Shown: in pieces, positions 35,487 through 45,626 of the stretch
How positions within the stretch are numbered: position 1 is the first letter of the stretch
Layout: every line of letters begins with the position of its first letter
Origin: Mesotoga prima MesG1.Ag.4.2
Lineage (GTDB): Bacteria; Thermotogota; Thermotogae; Petrotogales; Kosmotogaceae
Reading direction: 5' to 3'
Assembly (NCBI RefSeq): GCF_000147715.2
Contig: NC_017934.1
Span: 372,001-436,000 of the forward strand
Length of the DNA stretch: 64,000 nt
Position numbers and translations under genes: made by a program
The notes under the pieces: generated by a model
The model's database searches: none
Seen by the model: only the letters and a program-made list of their open reading frames with translations
What the model was told of the DNA's origin: nothing

Positions 35487-37022
35487 ATGATGTTTTTGAT
35501 TGGTATAATAGCCGGCCTCGCAGCAGGGATAGCGCTGGCTTATTTTATATTCACCCCCTCTGCCGTGAAGAAGGCGAAGGAGGAGCTGCAACTCCAGCTG
35601 AAATCGGCGAAGCAAGATTCAGAATCGATCATAAAAAGGGCTCAGGAAGAGGCAGATCATCTGAAGAAAAAGGCTCTCATTGAAGGGCGCGAAGAACTCC
35701 ATCGACTTAGGGAAGAGCAGGAGAAGGACTTCAAGAGAGATCGAGAGGAACTGAAGCAATGGGAAGACAGGATTTCGAGAAGAGAAGACAACATCGACAA
35801 AAAGGAAGAAGCTATTGAAAAGACGAGAATGCAACTAGATTTAGAGCGCGCTCGGGTTGAAGAAATGAAAGAAGAAGCTGAAAAGAAGCTCTTCAGTTTG
35901 GCCGAGCTTTCGATGGAGGAAGCCAGGAATATGGTTCTGAAGAGAGCTGAAGAGATATATGAACATGATCTTGCCCAAAAGCTGAAGGAATTGAAAGATC
36001 ACTACGATGAAGAGGGAAACCGTTACGCAAAATGGGTAATCGTGAATTCTGTGCAGCGTTACGCTGCAGACTACACAGGAGATGTGACGGTAAGCGCTGT
36101 TAGCCTCCCTTCAGATGAAATGAAAGGTAGGATTATTGGAAGAGAGGGTAGAAATATCAGGGCCTTCGAAAAGCTAACAGGTTCAGATCTTGTAATCGAT
36201 GACACACCTGAAGTCGTAGTCGTATCTTGTTTCAATCCTCTGAGAAGAGCAATAGCCAAGATGACTCTAGATAGACTTGTGGAAGATGGCAGAATTCACC
36301 CGGCAAGAATCGAGGAAATGTACGAGAAATCCAAGAAAGAGATTTACAATGAAATAAAGGAAGCCGGTCAGGAAGCGTTAATGAAAGTGGGAATTCCTTC
36401 TATGCATCCGGAGCTTGTCAAACTTCTCGGTAGACTGAAGTTCAGGACCAGTTACGGGCAGAACGTCTTACAGCATTCGATCGAGGTAGCGCATTTGGCG
36501 GCGTTGATGGCCTCGGAACTTGGACTGAACGTCGATAAGGTGAAGAGAGGTGCAATTCTTCATGATATCGGGAAGGCGATTGATCACGAAGTTGAGGGAT
36601 CCCACGCAATAATCGGCGGAGAAATCGCAAAGAGATACGGCGAAAAGAGTCACGTGGTGAATATGATTCAGTATCACCATGGTGAGACCGAAGCTTTAAC
36701 TCCTGAGGCAGTTCTGGTAGCCGCGGCAGACGCAGTCTCGGCATCCAGGCCCGGAGCAAGAAGAGAGTCGCTAGATATGTACATAAAGAGGCTGGAGAAT
36801 CTCGAAAATATTGCCACCGGGTTCAAACACATAGAGAAGGCTTACGCTATTCAAGCCGGGAGGGAAATTCGAGTCATCGTTGAACCTGAAAAGGTTGACG
36901 ATCTTCTTGCTGAAAAGATGGCCATTGATATAGCAAAGAAGATTGAAGAAGAACTGGAATATCCCGGTGTTATAAAGGTTACTGTAATAAGAGAGCGAAG
37001 AAGCGTCTCTTATGCTTCCTGA
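35487..37022 (+). CDS. rny: Ribonuclease Y
   Basis: A 511-residue RNase Y. An N-terminal membrane helix (about 3-20) leads into a long charged coiled coil (about 25-150). A KH domain with G-R-I-I-G-R-E-G-R-N-I follows near 210, then an HD phosphohydrolase domain with L-H-D-I-G-K-A near 355. RNase Y is the membrane-bound endonuclease that starts mRNA decay. The 54-bp gap after recX contains no separate gene. Confidence 0.96.
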   Translation: MMFLIGIIAGLAAGIALAYFIFTPSAVKKAKEELQLQLKSAKQDSESIIKRAQEEADHLKKKALIEGREELHRLREEQEKDFKRDREELKQWEDRISRREDNIDKKEEAIEKTRMQLDLERARVEEMKEEAEKKLFSLAELSMEEARNMVLKRAEEIYEHDLAQKLKELKDHYDEEGNRYAKWVIVNSVQRYAADYTGDVTVSAVSLPSDEMKGRIIGREGRNIRAFEKLTGSDLVIDDTPEVVVVSCFNPLRRAIAKMTLDRLVEDGRIHPARIEEMYEKSKKEIYNEIKEAGQEALMKVGIPSMHPELVKLLGRLKFRTSYGQNVLQHSIEVAHLAALMASELGLNVDKVKRGAILHDIGKAIDHEVEGSHAIIGGEIAKRYGEKSHVVNMIQYHHGETEALTPEAVLVAAADAVSASRPGARRESLDMYIKRLENLENIATGFKHIEKAYAIQAGREIRVIVEPEKVDDLLAEKMAIDIAKKIEEELEYPGVIKVTVIRERRSVSYAS

Positions 37023-37026
37023 AAGA

Positions 37027-37055
37027 TTGACATAGGAAAAGCAGTGATATAAAAT
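37027..37055 (+). promoter_or_regulatory. Promoter of tRNA-Thr
   Basis: TTGACA (37027-37032), a 17-bp spacer and TAAAAT (37050-37055). Transcription would start about 5 bp before the tRNA 5' end, so the tRNA can be made independently of rny and probably leads into tilS. Confidence 0.75.
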
Positions 37056-37066
37056 TGAAACCAGGT

Positions 37067-37142
37067 GCCAACGTAGCTCAACCGGTAGAGCGGCTCATTC
37101 GTAATGAGCAGGTTGGGGGTTCAAGTCCCTTCGTTGGCTCCA
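37067..37142 (+). tRNA. tRNA-Thr (anticodon CGT)
   Basis: Cloverleaf folded by eye: acceptor GCCAACG/CGTTGGC, D arm GCTC...GAGC, anticodon stem GCTCA/TGAGC with loop TTCGTAA (anticodon CGT, reading ACG), variable AGGTT, T arm GGGGG-TTCAAGT-CCCTT with two G-U pairs, discriminator T and encoded CCA. G1-C72 and C2-G71 suit threonine identity. Confidence 0.95.
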
Positions 37143-37143
37143 G

Positions 37144-37164
37144 ATGCGCCCTTTACGGGCGCAT
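37144..37164 (+). terminator. Hairpin after tRNA-Thr
   Basis: ATGCGCCC (37144-37151) pairs perfectly with GGGCGCAT (37157-37164) over a 5-nt loop. It is followed only by TACTATT, so it is a weak terminator or a processing signal between the tRNA and tilS. Confidence 0.5.
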
Positions 37165-37184
37165 TACTATTGGTGGTGGGAAAA

Positions 37185-38576
37185 ATGGATAACTTCGAGT
37201 TAGAGGTTCTTCGATTTGTAAAAGAATGGGATCTCGTACGCGAAGGGCAGAGAATTCTTGTTGCCGTTTCCGGTGGAAAGGATTCAATGGCTCTCTTAAA
37301 TGTTCTAAACAACTTGAAATCAACACTGAAGATAGAGCTCTTCGCGGCTAACCTAAACCATGGCCTTCGCGAAGAGGGACCCCAAGAAGAGGCAAGAATG
37401 ATTGAGCAGTTCTGTGAAGATCGCTTTATAGATTTTTTCCATGAAAAGCGCGATGTGAGGGAATACATGAGAACGAAGAAGGGAGAATCAATTGAATCGG
37501 CTGCAAGGGAAGTAAGATACGGTTTTTTGAGAGACGTGAAGTCTATGATAGGAGCCGACCGCATTGCTCTTGGCCACAATCGAGATGATCTTGTGGAGAA
37601 TACCTTATTGAGATTGGTGAAGGGGACAGGCATGAAAGGCGTAATTGGGTTGCGCCCATCGAACGGCGATTTGATAAGGCCACTGCTGTTCAGCGATATG
37701 CAACGTATTATAGATTATGTTACAATTAACAAGGTTACATTTATGGAGGATGAAACCAACGCTGAGGATGGTTTTGAGCGCAATTTCCTGCGTTTGCGGG
37801 TCATACCAGAACTAAGAAAGATAAACCCGGCGCTTAACAAAGCAATTTGGAGGTTCTTTGAAAATATCTATGATGGATACTCGTTAATTGATTCGAGGGT
37901 TGAAACGCTAATGTCTAGATTTGGGAAGGCAGATGGGATATATTTCGCTAAGCTCTCTGAACTGAGAGAGATAGAGAAACCTCTCATTCTTGAGCTGGTT
38001 AGAAAGATAGTGTCTATGATGAGTTTTGACAACTACCCTCCTTCTCGGCAGCGTGCGTTAGCCTTTTTTGATCTCTTCTCTAAAGACGAAGGTCGGTGGA
38101 CAGTCGAGTTCAAAGAGAATTTGAAAGCTTCCAGGATTGGCAAATATGTGTTTTTTTACAGAGGAACCCTTGAGTTTCATGGGCATGAAAAAAGTTTTAT
38201 AGAGTCCATTCCTTTTGTCTGTGAGGCTGAAGGCTGGCAAATTAAAGTCGAATCCAAGGCGGGAATTTCAAGTGAGAATTACGGTGAATTTGATGGTGCT
38301 TTCAAAAGTATATGTTCAGATTCCCGAATTATCTTTCCGTTGAGTATTAGAGGGATGAACAACAAGGATAAGATTATACCCTTTGGAATGAAGAGAGAGA
38401 AGAAAGTGGTAGATATTTTGTCAGACAAAGGTCTTAAGGGCTTCTCGAGTATGATAATGGTTCTTGAAAACGCTTTTGGAGAGATCCTCTGGATTCCAGG
38501 TGTTGTCACGAGCGAGTTGTGTAGAGTTGGCCCCTCCAGTCGTAACAATGTAGTTTTTAGCCTTGAAAGGAGGTAG
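37185..38576 (+). CDS. tilS: tRNA(Ile)-lysidine synthase
   Basis: 463 residues from ATG 37185, preceded by GGTGGTGGG. The PP-loop A-V-S-G-G-K-D-S-M-A is near 28-37, followed by H-N-R-D-D-L-V-E-N and the C-terminal substrate-recognition domains. TilS converts C34 of tRNA-Ile(CAU) to lysidine. It overlaps the ftsH ribosome-binding site region, and the tilS-ftsH order is common in bacteria, usually with hpt between them; hpt is absent here. Confidence 0.94.
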   Translation: MDNFELEVLRFVKEWDLVREGQRILVAVSGGKDSMALLNVLNNLKSTLKIELFAANLNHGLREEGPQEEARMIEQFCEDRFIDFFHEKRDVREYMRTKKGESIESAAREVRYGFLRDVKSMIGADRIALGHNRDDLVENTLLRLVKGTGMKGVIGLRPSNGDLIRPLLFSDMQRIIDYVTINKVTFMEDETNAEDGFERNFLRLRVIPELRKINPALNKAIWRFFENIYDGYSLIDSRVETLMSRFGKADGIYFAKLSELREIEKPLILELVRKIVSMMSFDNYPPSRQRALAFFDLFSKDEGRWTVEFKENLKASRIGKYVFFYRGTLEFHGHEKSFIESIPFVCEAEGWQIKVESKAGISSENYGEFDGAFKSICSDSRIIFPLSIRGMNNKDKIIPFGMKREKKVVDILSDKGLKGFSSMIMVLENAFGEILWIPGVVTSELCRVGPSSRNNVVFSLERR

Positions 38577-38580
38577 TTCT

Positions 38581-40482
38581 GTGGATCAAAAGCCCAGGAT
38601 TGGAATGATTGTATTTTACGTTGTTTTAGGTTTATTCCTGCTGATTGCTCTCAGGGGCCTGTATCCAACTGAGACAAGCATTGTAGTTCCTTACACAAAA
38701 TTTCTGGATGACTTCAATAACATAATCGATATAGTTGTTTACGACAGCGGAAAAGTTGTCTACATAACGGGAGACAACCCAAGAAGGTCTCTTGAGACTT
38801 ATGTTCCATCTCAGACGCTTGTAACACAAACCTTCCAGAATCACATTGACTTGCTTGCTGAAAGAGGCGCAAACATAACGTTCGAGCGAGGAAGCGATTC
38901 TCTTTTCTGGGTGAATCTCCTCGGTACTTTGATCCCTCTGGGGATAATCATATTCATATGGTTCTTCCTAATGAGATCAATGTCCGGTAGGAATTCTCAA
39001 GCCTTCACTTTTACGAAGAGCCCCGCAAAGAAGTACGTTAACACTGATAAGAGGGTGACTTTCAAAGATGTGGCAGGAGTTGATGAGGCGCAGCAAGAAC
39101 TTGCAGACATTGTCAGCTATCTCAAGGATCCGTCGATATTTGCAGACACTGGCGCAAGAATGCCAAAGGGTCTTCTGCTTGTGGGGCCTCCCGGAACGGG
39201 AAAGACATTGCTTGCAAGAGCCGTAGCTGGTGAAGCAGGAGTTCCGTTTTTCTTCATTAGCGGGTCGGACTTCGTCGAGCTCTTCGTGGGAGTCGGTGCG
39301 GCAAGAGTGAGAGATCTGTTCACTCAGGCGAAGTCTTCAGCGCCTTCGATTCTTTTCATCGATGAAATCGATGCGGTTGGAAGACATAGAGGAGCAGGGC
39401 TTGGCGGAGGGCATGACGAGCGGGAACAGACTCTAAACCAGATTCTAGTAGAGATGGATGGATTTGATGCTAAAACAGGTGTCATAGTAATAGCCGCAAC
39501 AAACCGTCCAGACATTCTCGATAAAGCTTTGCTAAGACCTGGGAGATTCGACAAGAAAATATCTGTTGATCCTCCTGATTTGAAAGGGAGATCAGAGATT
39601 CTCAAGATACATATGCGCGGAAAACCGATAGATCCCGAAGTCGATGTTCAGCTCTTGGCAAGGAGGACACCTGGATTTGTCGGTGCAGATCTTGAGAACC
39701 TGATCAATGAGGCGGCAATTCTCTCAGCCAGAAAAAAGAAAAAGATGATTGGAATGGCAGAACTTGAGGAAGCCATTGATAGGGTCCTGGCCGGTCCTGC
39801 AAAGAGATCGAGAATCATAAACGATAGAGAGAAAAAAATACTTGCCTATCACGAACTGGGCCATGCGGTTGTCGGCTTAATTCTTCCAAAGGCGTTCCCG
39901 GTTCACAAAGTAACAATAATTCCTCGTGGGACTTCTACCCTGGGTTTTACGGAGAGTCTACCGCTGGAGGATAGGTATCTCATAACCAAGTCTGAGCTTC
40001 TGGATAATATGGCGCAGGCGCTTGGAGGAAGGGCAGCCGAGGATCTTGTCTTTGGAGAAATAACCACAGGAGCTGCTAGTGATCTGGAAAGAGCCAGCGC
40101 GATGGCGAGAAGTATGGTAACACAGTTTGGAATGAGTGAAAGACTGGGACCCATTGCCTGGGGCAAAGAGGAAGAAGAAGTATTCCTGGGCAGAGAACTC
40201 ACACGGATGAAGAATTACTCGGAGGAGATCGCTAGCGAAATTGACTCCGAAGTCAAGACTATTGTTCTCACTTGTTATGAAAAAGCTAAGAGAGTCCTTT
40301 CTGACCATAGAAAAAAGCTTGATGATGCGGCAGAGTACCTTCTTCAGAAAGAGACTATTTCGGGGAAGGAACTGGCCGATATTCTTGGACTCGAAGGCGG
40401 TAACTATTACAAGGATGATCTTGAGACCATAGACATTGCTCCAGGAGCATCTGCAGAAGAGCCAGATATTGCAAAGGATTAA
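38581..40482 (+). CDS. ftsH: ATP-dependent zinc metalloprotease FtsH
   Basis: 633 residues from GTG 38581, 7 nt after AAGGAGG. Order: two membrane helices (about 8-28 and 110-130) around a periplasmic domain, AAA ATPase with Walker A G-P-P-G-T-G-K-T and Walker B L-F-I-D-E-I-D, second-region-of-homology Arg residues, and the zinc protease site H-E-L-G-H with downstream Asp. It degrades unfolded membrane and regulatory proteins. Confidence 0.97.
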   Translation: MDQKPRIGMIVFYVVLGLFLLIALRGLYPTETSIVVPYTKFLDDFNNIIDIVVYDSGKVVYITGDNPRRSLETYVPSQTLVTQTFQNHIDLLAERGANITFERGSDSLFWVNLLGTLIPLGIIIFIWFFLMRSMSGRNSQAFTFTKSPAKKYVNTDKRVTFKDVAGVDEAQQELADIVSYLKDPSIFADTGARMPKGLLLVGPPGTGKTLLARAVAGEAGVPFFFISGSDFVELFVGVGAARVRDLFTQAKSSAPSILFIDEIDAVGRHRGAGLGGGHDEREQTLNQILVEMDGFDAKTGVIVIAATNRPDILDKALLRPGRFDKKISVDPPDLKGRSEILKIHMRGKPIDPEVDVQLLARRTPGFVGADLENLINEAAILSARKKKKMIGMAELEEAIDRVLAGPAKRSRIINDREKKILAYHELGHAVVGLILPKAFPVHKVTIIPRGTSTLGFTESLPLEDRYLITKSELLDNMAQALGGRAAEDLVFGEITTGAASDLERASAMARSMVTQFGMSERLGPIAWGKEEEEVFLGRELTRMKNYSEEIASEIDSEVKTIVLTCYEKAKRVLSDHRKKLDDAAEYLLQKETISGKELADILGLEGGNYYKDDLETIDIAPGASAEEPDIAKD

Positions 40483-40494
40483 AGGTGGCGAAAA

Positions 40495-40902
40495 ATGCTG
40501 GATTTAGAGCGGTTAAGATCGCTGGAAAACAGTGAATTTACCCAAACTGTTATTCCTACCGACGTTTCTTTGAGATGGTCGGAACGGTACGATGTTGAAC
40601 TGCTAAATCTCCTGTCTACCAGTGGACTGATGAAGATTGTCCACAGTTGTGGCCACAATCTGATATCTGACTTCGAATCGGATTTACTGGTTTCTGTGGT
40701 TTCTGAAACATCTGTAAAACACTACTCTCCCATATTGATGGAAGAGGAGCTCGTTATAAACATCAGGATAGTATCCGTTTCAGATAGTGCGGAAGTGCAC
40801 TTTTCCGGGTCGGTTGTACAGCTAGGAACCGAAGCGGGTGCTTTTGAATTCTCCAGGAAGTTCATCTCTGTTGACTTCTTTAGGAGAGCATTTGGTGCGT
40901 AA
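40495..40902 (+). CDS. Hotdog-fold thioesterase-like protein
   Basis: A 135-residue protein. The pattern of a V-P-T-D-V-S-type edge followed by a helix with S-T-S-G-L-M, then alternating strands with V-K-H-Y-S-P-I-L and a C-terminal G-A-F-E-F-S, matches FlK-like hotdog thioesterases. Which acyl-CoA it cleaves is unknown. It lies 12 bp after ftsH and overlaps the radical SAM gene by 8 bp. Confidence 0.65.
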   Translation: MLDLERLRSLENSEFTQTVIPTDVSLRWSERYDVELLNLLSTSGLMKIVHSCGHNLISDFESDLLVSVVSETSVKHYSPILMEEELVINIRIVSVSDSAEVHFSGSVVQLGTEAGAFEFSRKFISVDFFRRAFGA

Positions 40903-42370
40903 ACCGAGAGACAGAAAAAGCTGGAGCGAGTATGAGATAGTTTCCAGACTCAGATCAAGAGAGCGATTTGTTAAAGAAATACGTGGTTTTGGAGATGTGA
41001 AGGTAGCAATTATCTACCCGAACTCATATAAAGTGGGAAGCGCAAGTCTATCGACTCATGTTTTGATGACTAAGTTCAACGAGCTGGGTAGTATAAGGGC
41101 GGAGAGATTCTTTTTTCATGAGGGTTTTTCGAAGTATTATTCTTTTGATTCATTAACGCCGCTAGATGAATTTGTGATTTGGTCTTTTTCTGTGCATTTT
41201 GAACTCGATCTGCTCAACGTCTTTGAAATATTGAATAAGTTCTCGATACCCCTTAGGAAGGAAAAAAGGAACAGGTTTCATCCGTTGATCCTTATTGGTG
41301 GAGCCTTAACCTACTTCAATGACTCTCTTGTATCTGAAATTGCAGATGTGGTTTATAGGGGAGATCTTGGTGAGAAATTCCTCGAGCAACTCTCTGCCAT
41401 TGATCATCGCATGAGTAAAGAGGAGATGGTTTCTACTCTCGAGACAGAACACCAGGAAACGATTTTTTCTAATTGCCTGGGTGAAAGCGCTTTTATCAGT
41501 CCGGATTCGGTCTTCGGAGACAGGTATCTCATAGAGATTGGTAGAGGATGCTTTCGAAAATGTAAGTTCTGTGTCGCGGGATACAAATTTGGAAGGCCAA
41601 GGTTCAGAGAATTGAAAGACACGATTGATCTCATGGATTCAGTCGCGGGATTCACAAAGAGATTTGGACTGATTGCTGCGACGGTTACAGATTATCCAGA
41701 TATTGATGAGATAGCAGAACACTGTATTGAAAAGGGTTATGAGCTGTCAGTTTCGTCTCTCAGACTTGATTCTCTATCGGATACATTGATGAGGTCTCTG
41801 AAGCTTTCCGGACAAAGCTTTTTCACAATTGCTCCGGAGGGGGGAAGCCAGAAGATAAGGAATGCCTTTGCAAAGGGGATAAGCGAGGAAGATATCACTG
41901 AGGCACTGGAGTTAGGAAGGAATAATGATTTTCACAGGGTGAAGATGTATTACATATATGGAGCTGTTTTTGAGACCCAGGATGACAGGACAGAAATATC
42001 GAAAACAGTGCATCAAGCTCTAAAGATGGGTTATTCAAGTGTAGTACTTAGTCTGAACCCGCTGATTCCGAAACCCGGCACGCCGTTTGAGAATATGCCA
42101 ATGGAGTCGGTCGGCGTTCTCAGAAAGTTAGAGAGGGAAATAAGATCGGAACTGATGATGGAGGGAGTCAAACTCGATTTTGAGAGCCTTAAAGAATCGC
42201 GGTTGCAGTTTGCCCTTGCCAGCATCGATAGAGAAAAAGGAAGAGAATTACTTGAACTTGTCGAGCGTGGAATTGATCCAACACCTATTCTGAACAAATA
42301 CGCAGAGGATGTGAATTCGGAACGGAAGGAGTGGAAAGAGCATGGCAAAGAAGAGTATTCTGGTCGTTGA
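40895..42370 (+). CDS. Radical SAM protein of uncharacterised B12-binding-like type
   Basis: 491 residues from GTG 40895, 6 nt after AGGAGAG. The N-terminal 190 residues (V-A-I-I-Y-P-N-S-Y-K-V-G-S-A-S-L-S) resemble the degenerate B12-binding region of this subfamily, with no D-x-H-x2-G cobalamin motif. The core carries C-F-R-K-C-K-F-C for the [4Fe-4S] cluster and SAM. The family (TIGR03960-like, N-terminal half) has been linked by fusion in other bacteria to tRNA or ribosome modification, but its substrate is unknown. It overlaps the response-regulator gene by 29 bp. Confidence 0.82.
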   Translation: MRKPRDRKSWSEYEIVSRLRSRERFVKEIRGFGDVKVAIIYPNSYKVGSASLSTHVLMTKFNELGSIRAERFFFHEGFSKYYSFDSLTPLDEFVIWSFSVHFELDLLNVFEILNKFSIPLRKEKRNRFHPLILIGGALTYFNDSLVSEIADVVYRGDLGEKFLEQLSAIDHRMSKEEMVSTLETEHQETIFSNCLGESAFISPDSVFGDRYLIEIGRGCFRKCKFCVAGYKFGRPRFRELKDTIDLMDSVAGFTKRFGLIAATVTDYPDIDEIAEHCIEKGYELSVSSLRLDSLSDTLMRSLKLSGQSFFTIAPEGGSQKIRNAFAKGISEEDITEALELGRNNDFHRVKMYYIYGAVFETQDDRTEISKTVHQALKMGYSSVVLSLNPLIPKPGTPFENMPMESVGVLRKLEREIRSELMMEGVKLDFESLKESRLQFALASIDREKGRELLELVERGIDPTPILNKYAEDVNSERKEWKEHGKEEYSGR

Positions 42371-43061
42371 TGATGAACCTTCGATCGTGGAGCTCCTTAC
42401 TTTCAATTTAAAAAAGGAGGGCTACGAAGTCCTGAAAGCTTATGATGCAGAAGAAGCGTTGAAGATTGCCGAAGACAACGAAACAGACATGTTTATCGTC
42501 GACATTATGCTTCCAGGAATGGATGGATTCGAACTTGTAAGAAACCTTAGAGCGACAGAGAAGTTTAGACAGACACCCGTAATTTTCCTGAGTGCGAAGA
42601 GTGAAGAATTTGACAAGGTGTTGGGGTTAGAGCTTGGTGCAGACGACTACATCACCAAACCGTTCAGTGTTCGAGAAGTGCTGGCTAGAATAAGAGCGGT
42701 ATTTAGAAGAATTCAGCAGAGTGCGCAGGCAAAAGAGGAAAGGCCAAAGAAGATACTCGCAAGAGATCTCGAAATCGATACAGAAAAGTACGAGGTAAGA
42801 GTGAGGAACAGAATGGTTAACCTTACCCCTCTTGAGTTTGAACTACTAAGATTCCTTGCAGAGAACGAAGGAAAGGTTTTCAGCAGGGATGTGCTTCTTG
42901 ATAAACTCTGGGGATACGATTACTATGGTGACACAAGAACTGTTGATGTTCATATCAGAAGACTTAGAACGAAAATCGAAGAAGACGCTTCTACTCCGAA
43001 GTATATAATCACAGTCAGAGGAAAAGGCTATAAGTTCAGAGATCCCGGAAAGGAAGATTGA
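42342..43061 (+). CDS. OmpR/PhoB-family response regulator
   Basis: A 239-residue response regulator. The receiver domain (1-120) has the acidic pair Asp10-Asp11, phosphoacceptor Asp54 in F-I-V-D-I-M-L-P-G, and K-P-F near 106. The winged-helix output domain (about 140-235, T-V-D-V-H-I-R-R-L-R) is of the OmpR/PhoB type. The histidine kinase gene follows by 4 bp. PhoB-like phosphate control is the usual reading for this pair, but the signal is not shown by the sequence. Confidence 0.93.
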   Translation: MAKKSILVVDDEPSIVELLTFNLKKEGYEVLKAYDAEEALKIAEDNETDMFIVDIMLPGMDGFELVRNLRATEKFRQTPVIFLSAKSEEFDKVLGLELGADDYITKPFSVREVLARIRAVFRRIQQSAQAKEERPKKILARDLEIDTEKYEVRVRNRMVNLTPLEFELLRFLAENEGKVFSRDVLLDKLWGYDYYGDTRTVDVHIRRLRTKIEEDASTPKYIITVRGKGYKFRDPGKED

Positions 43062-43065
43062 TTAA

Positions 43066-44316
43066 TTGCTTTATGCTGTCCTCGCTGCTGTTGCGGTGAT
43101 AGCTTTTCTCTTCATGATTCTGTTTAGACATGAGAATCAAAAGAATAAGAGATTAGAAGCCGCTAAAAGGCGCTTTGCGGATCTCGTCGAAGTTCCGAGA
43201 AGCGCCGAGTTTATCTTTATATATAAGAAGGTTCAACAGCTGATCTCAAGTATGAAAGAAGAGATTGCTCTTCTAGATACCAGGATCGAAAACCTTGTCA
43301 TGATCTTCGACAACTTAAGCGATGCCTTCTTGATAGCGTCGGAGGACGGAAAGATCGAATACGCCAACAAAGCTGCGCAAGAACTTTCTAGCAAGCAGCT
43401 CGTAGGTCTAAGAATCAGTGAAGGGATAGACAGTTACTACATTGGCGATCTCTTTGAAGATTCGGTTAGAACTCAGGAGAGTCAAGAGTCCGAGATAACT
43501 ATATACTATCCCAGAAGATCGGTAAGAAATTGCAAGATAATGAGAGTCACTCTTAAAAGTGAAGTTAGATATCTCATCCTTCTCCGCGATATCACGAAGG
43601 AGAAGGAAGTTGAGGCAATGAGAAGAGATTTCGTCGCAAATGTCTCCCACGAGCTTAGGACACCGCTAACATCAATCCACGGATACGCTGAAACACTTGC
43701 CGAGGACGATCTTGAGGATAAAGAGACTGTCTACAGATTCCTTTCTATAATTGAAAACGAATCTGCCAGAATGACGAGATTAATTAACGACTTGCTCGAT
43801 CTGGAAAAACTTGAATCCGGTGAAGCATCATTCAGCAAAGAGGATGTGGAGTTAGGAGAGGTGGTCAACTACGTAATGAGAATTGTTGAGCCTCTCGCGA
43901 GTGAGAAGAATGTCTCCATAAATGTCGACGTAGATGAAGGGATTTTTGTGGAGGGTGATTTTGACAGACTTGTACAGCTTCTATTGAACCTTGTAGACAA
44001 CGCCGTGAAATACACCTTTGCCAAGGAACACGGGCCAAAAGAAATCTGGCTCAGAGCCTATGCCCAGAATAACTCCGCAATGATAGAAGTAGAAGATACT
44101 GGAGTTGGAATACCGGAAGACTCTTTGAAACACATTTTTGAGCGCTTCTATAGAGTAGACAAAGCTCGATCGAGAAAAATGGGTGGGACCGGCCTCGGAC
44201 TGGCGATTACAAGGTTTATTGTTGAGAAGCACGGAGGCACGATTTCCCTTGAGAGCGAGTACGGTACAGGAACGATCTTGAAAGTCAAGCTACCGCTTAA
44301 GAAGGTGTTTGAATGA
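43066..44316 (+). CDS. PhoR-like sensor histidine kinase
   Basis: 416 residues from TTG 43066. There is one N-terminal membrane helix (about 2-22) and no second one, so it has little or no extracytoplasmic sensor. A PAS domain (about 75-180, L-S-D-A-F-L-I-A-S-E-D-G) is followed by the HisKA domain with phosphoacceptor His in V-S-H-E-L-R-T-P near 194 and an HATPase domain with N, G1 (D-T-G-V-G-I-P) and G2 (G-G-T-G-L-G-L) boxes. The signal is probably sensed in the cytoplasm or through a partner. Confidence 0.92.
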   Translation: MLYAVLAAVAVIAFLFMILFRHENQKNKRLEAAKRRFADLVEVPRSAEFIFIYKKVQQLISSMKEEIALLDTRIENLVMIFDNLSDAFLIASEDGKIEYANKAAQELSSKQLVGLRISEGIDSYYIGDLFEDSVRTQESQESEITIYYPRRSVRNCKIMRVTLKSEVRYLILLRDITKEKEVEAMRRDFVANVSHELRTPLTSIHGYAETLAEDDLEDKETVYRFLSIIENESARMTRLINDLLDLEKLESGEASFSKEDVELGEVVNYVMRIVEPLASEKNVSINVDVDEGIFVEGDFDRLVQLLLNLVDNAVKYTFAKEHGPKEIWLRAYAQNNSAMIEVEDTGVGIPEDSLKHIFERFYRVDKARSRKMGGTGLGLAITRFIVEKHGGTISLESEYGTGTILKVKLPLKKVFE

Positions 44317-45614
44317 GAATATACGACATAATAATGAAGAAGAGAAATGGTTTTCCCAACACCAGAGAAGAGCTGGATTCACTGATAATGGGTTTCGTTG
44401 AAGGAATTGTGCCTGATTATCAAATGGCGGCATGGTTAATGGCTGTTTACTTCAATCACCTTAATGCAGAAGAGAGGTTCCATCTCACTGAAATTATGAT
44501 AGAGTCTGGTGATCGGATTGATCTTTCGTCTATCAAAGGTCGAAAAATCGATAAACACTCTACCGGTGGGGTTGGCGACAAGGTTACTCTTGTTGTTGGA
44601 CCTATTGTAGCAGCCGCCGGCCTAGTTTTTGCTAAATTGTCTGGAAGAGGGCTTGGTCATACTGGTGGGACAATCGACAAACTTGAATCGATTCCGGGTT
44701 TTGTGACTTCACTGGACATAGAACAATTCAAAAGGCAAGCCGAGCGCATTGGTATAGCCCTCGCAGGTCAGACAGCGCAAGTTGCAGTTGCGGACAAGAA
44801 ACTTTATGCTCTTCGAGATCTTACAGCAACTGTTGATGAGATCTCGCTAATTGCGTCAAGCATAATGAGCAAGAAACTCGCAGTAGACTCGGATGGAATT
44901 CTCCTTGATGTCAAGATTGGTACAGGAGCCTTCATGAAAGATCTGGATGGTGCCAAAACGCTTGCAAGAGCTATGATTGATTTAGGAAGAAAGAACGGAA
45001 GAGCCACGAAGGCTGTAATTAGCGATATGAACCAGCCGCTGGGCGTTTCAGTGGGAAATTCCCTTGAGGTTGTTGAAGCCATCGATACCCTTAAAGGACG
45101 CGGTCCACAGGATTTTAGCTCTCTGTGTAGAATAATTGCGGGTCAGATGCTCGTAGCGGGCGGGATGAAAAGCGAGGCAGACGCATTGAGGACTGTCGAT
45201 AGACTGATACTCTCCGGCGAGGCACTGAGGAAATTCGATGAATTTGTCTACGCTCAAGGAGGTCCAGAAGGATTTTCCGCAAGTTATGCAGTTCATTTCA
45301 AAGAGGCCGAAATTGTTGAGGAAGTCAGGACAAGTGTAAGCGGGTACGTACAATCAGTTGATGCGGAGTCTATTGGACTAATCTGCATGAGGCTGGGTGC
45401 TGGAAGAGAACGTAAGGAAGACGTTATTGACCCATCGGTTGGAATAAGAATCTTGAAGAGAATTGGTGATAGGGTCGAGAAAGATGAAGTTATCGCAGTT
45501 ATTTATGCAAACGACAAAAGAAATGCCGATAATGAGGCTAAGAAGCTTGTTGATAGCTTTGTCATTTCAGAGCAGAAAACATCCCCTCCTCCAATAGTTT
45601 ACGAAGTGATCTAA
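44313..45614 (+). CDS. pdp: Pyrimidine-nucleoside phosphorylase
   Basis: A 433-residue thymidine/pyrimidine-nucleoside phosphorylase. K-H-S-T-G-G-V-G-D-K near 80-89 is the phosphate-binding loop, and S-G-R-G-L-G-H-T-G-G-T-I-D-K near 109 the family signature; a C-terminal PYNP domain is present. It splits uridine, thymidine or deoxyuridine into base and (deoxy)ribose 1-phosphate. It complements the nucleoside importer, cdd and udk of this window. It overlaps the kinase stop by 4 bp. Confidence 0.94.
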   Translation: MRIYDIIMKKRNGFPNTREELDSLIMGFVEGIVPDYQMAAWLMAVYFNHLNAEERFHLTEIMIESGDRIDLSSIKGRKIDKHSTGGVGDKVTLVVGPIVAAAGLVFAKLSGRGLGHTGGTIDKLESIPGFVTSLDIEQFKRQAERIGIALAGQTAQVAVADKKLYALRDLTATVDEISLIASSIMSKKLAVDSDGILLDVKIGTGAFMKDLDGAKTLARAMIDLGRKNGRATKAVISDMNQPLGVSVGNSLEVVEAIDTLKGRGPQDFSSLCRIIAGQMLVAGGMKSEADALRTVDRLILSGEALRKFDEFVYAQGGPEGFSASYAVHFKEAEIVEEVRTSVSGYVQSVDAESIGLICMRLGAGRERKEDVIDPSVGIRILKRIGDRVEKDEVIAVIYANDKRNADNEAKKLVDSFVISEQKTSPPPIVYEVI

Positions 45615-45626
45615 GGAGTGCATTAT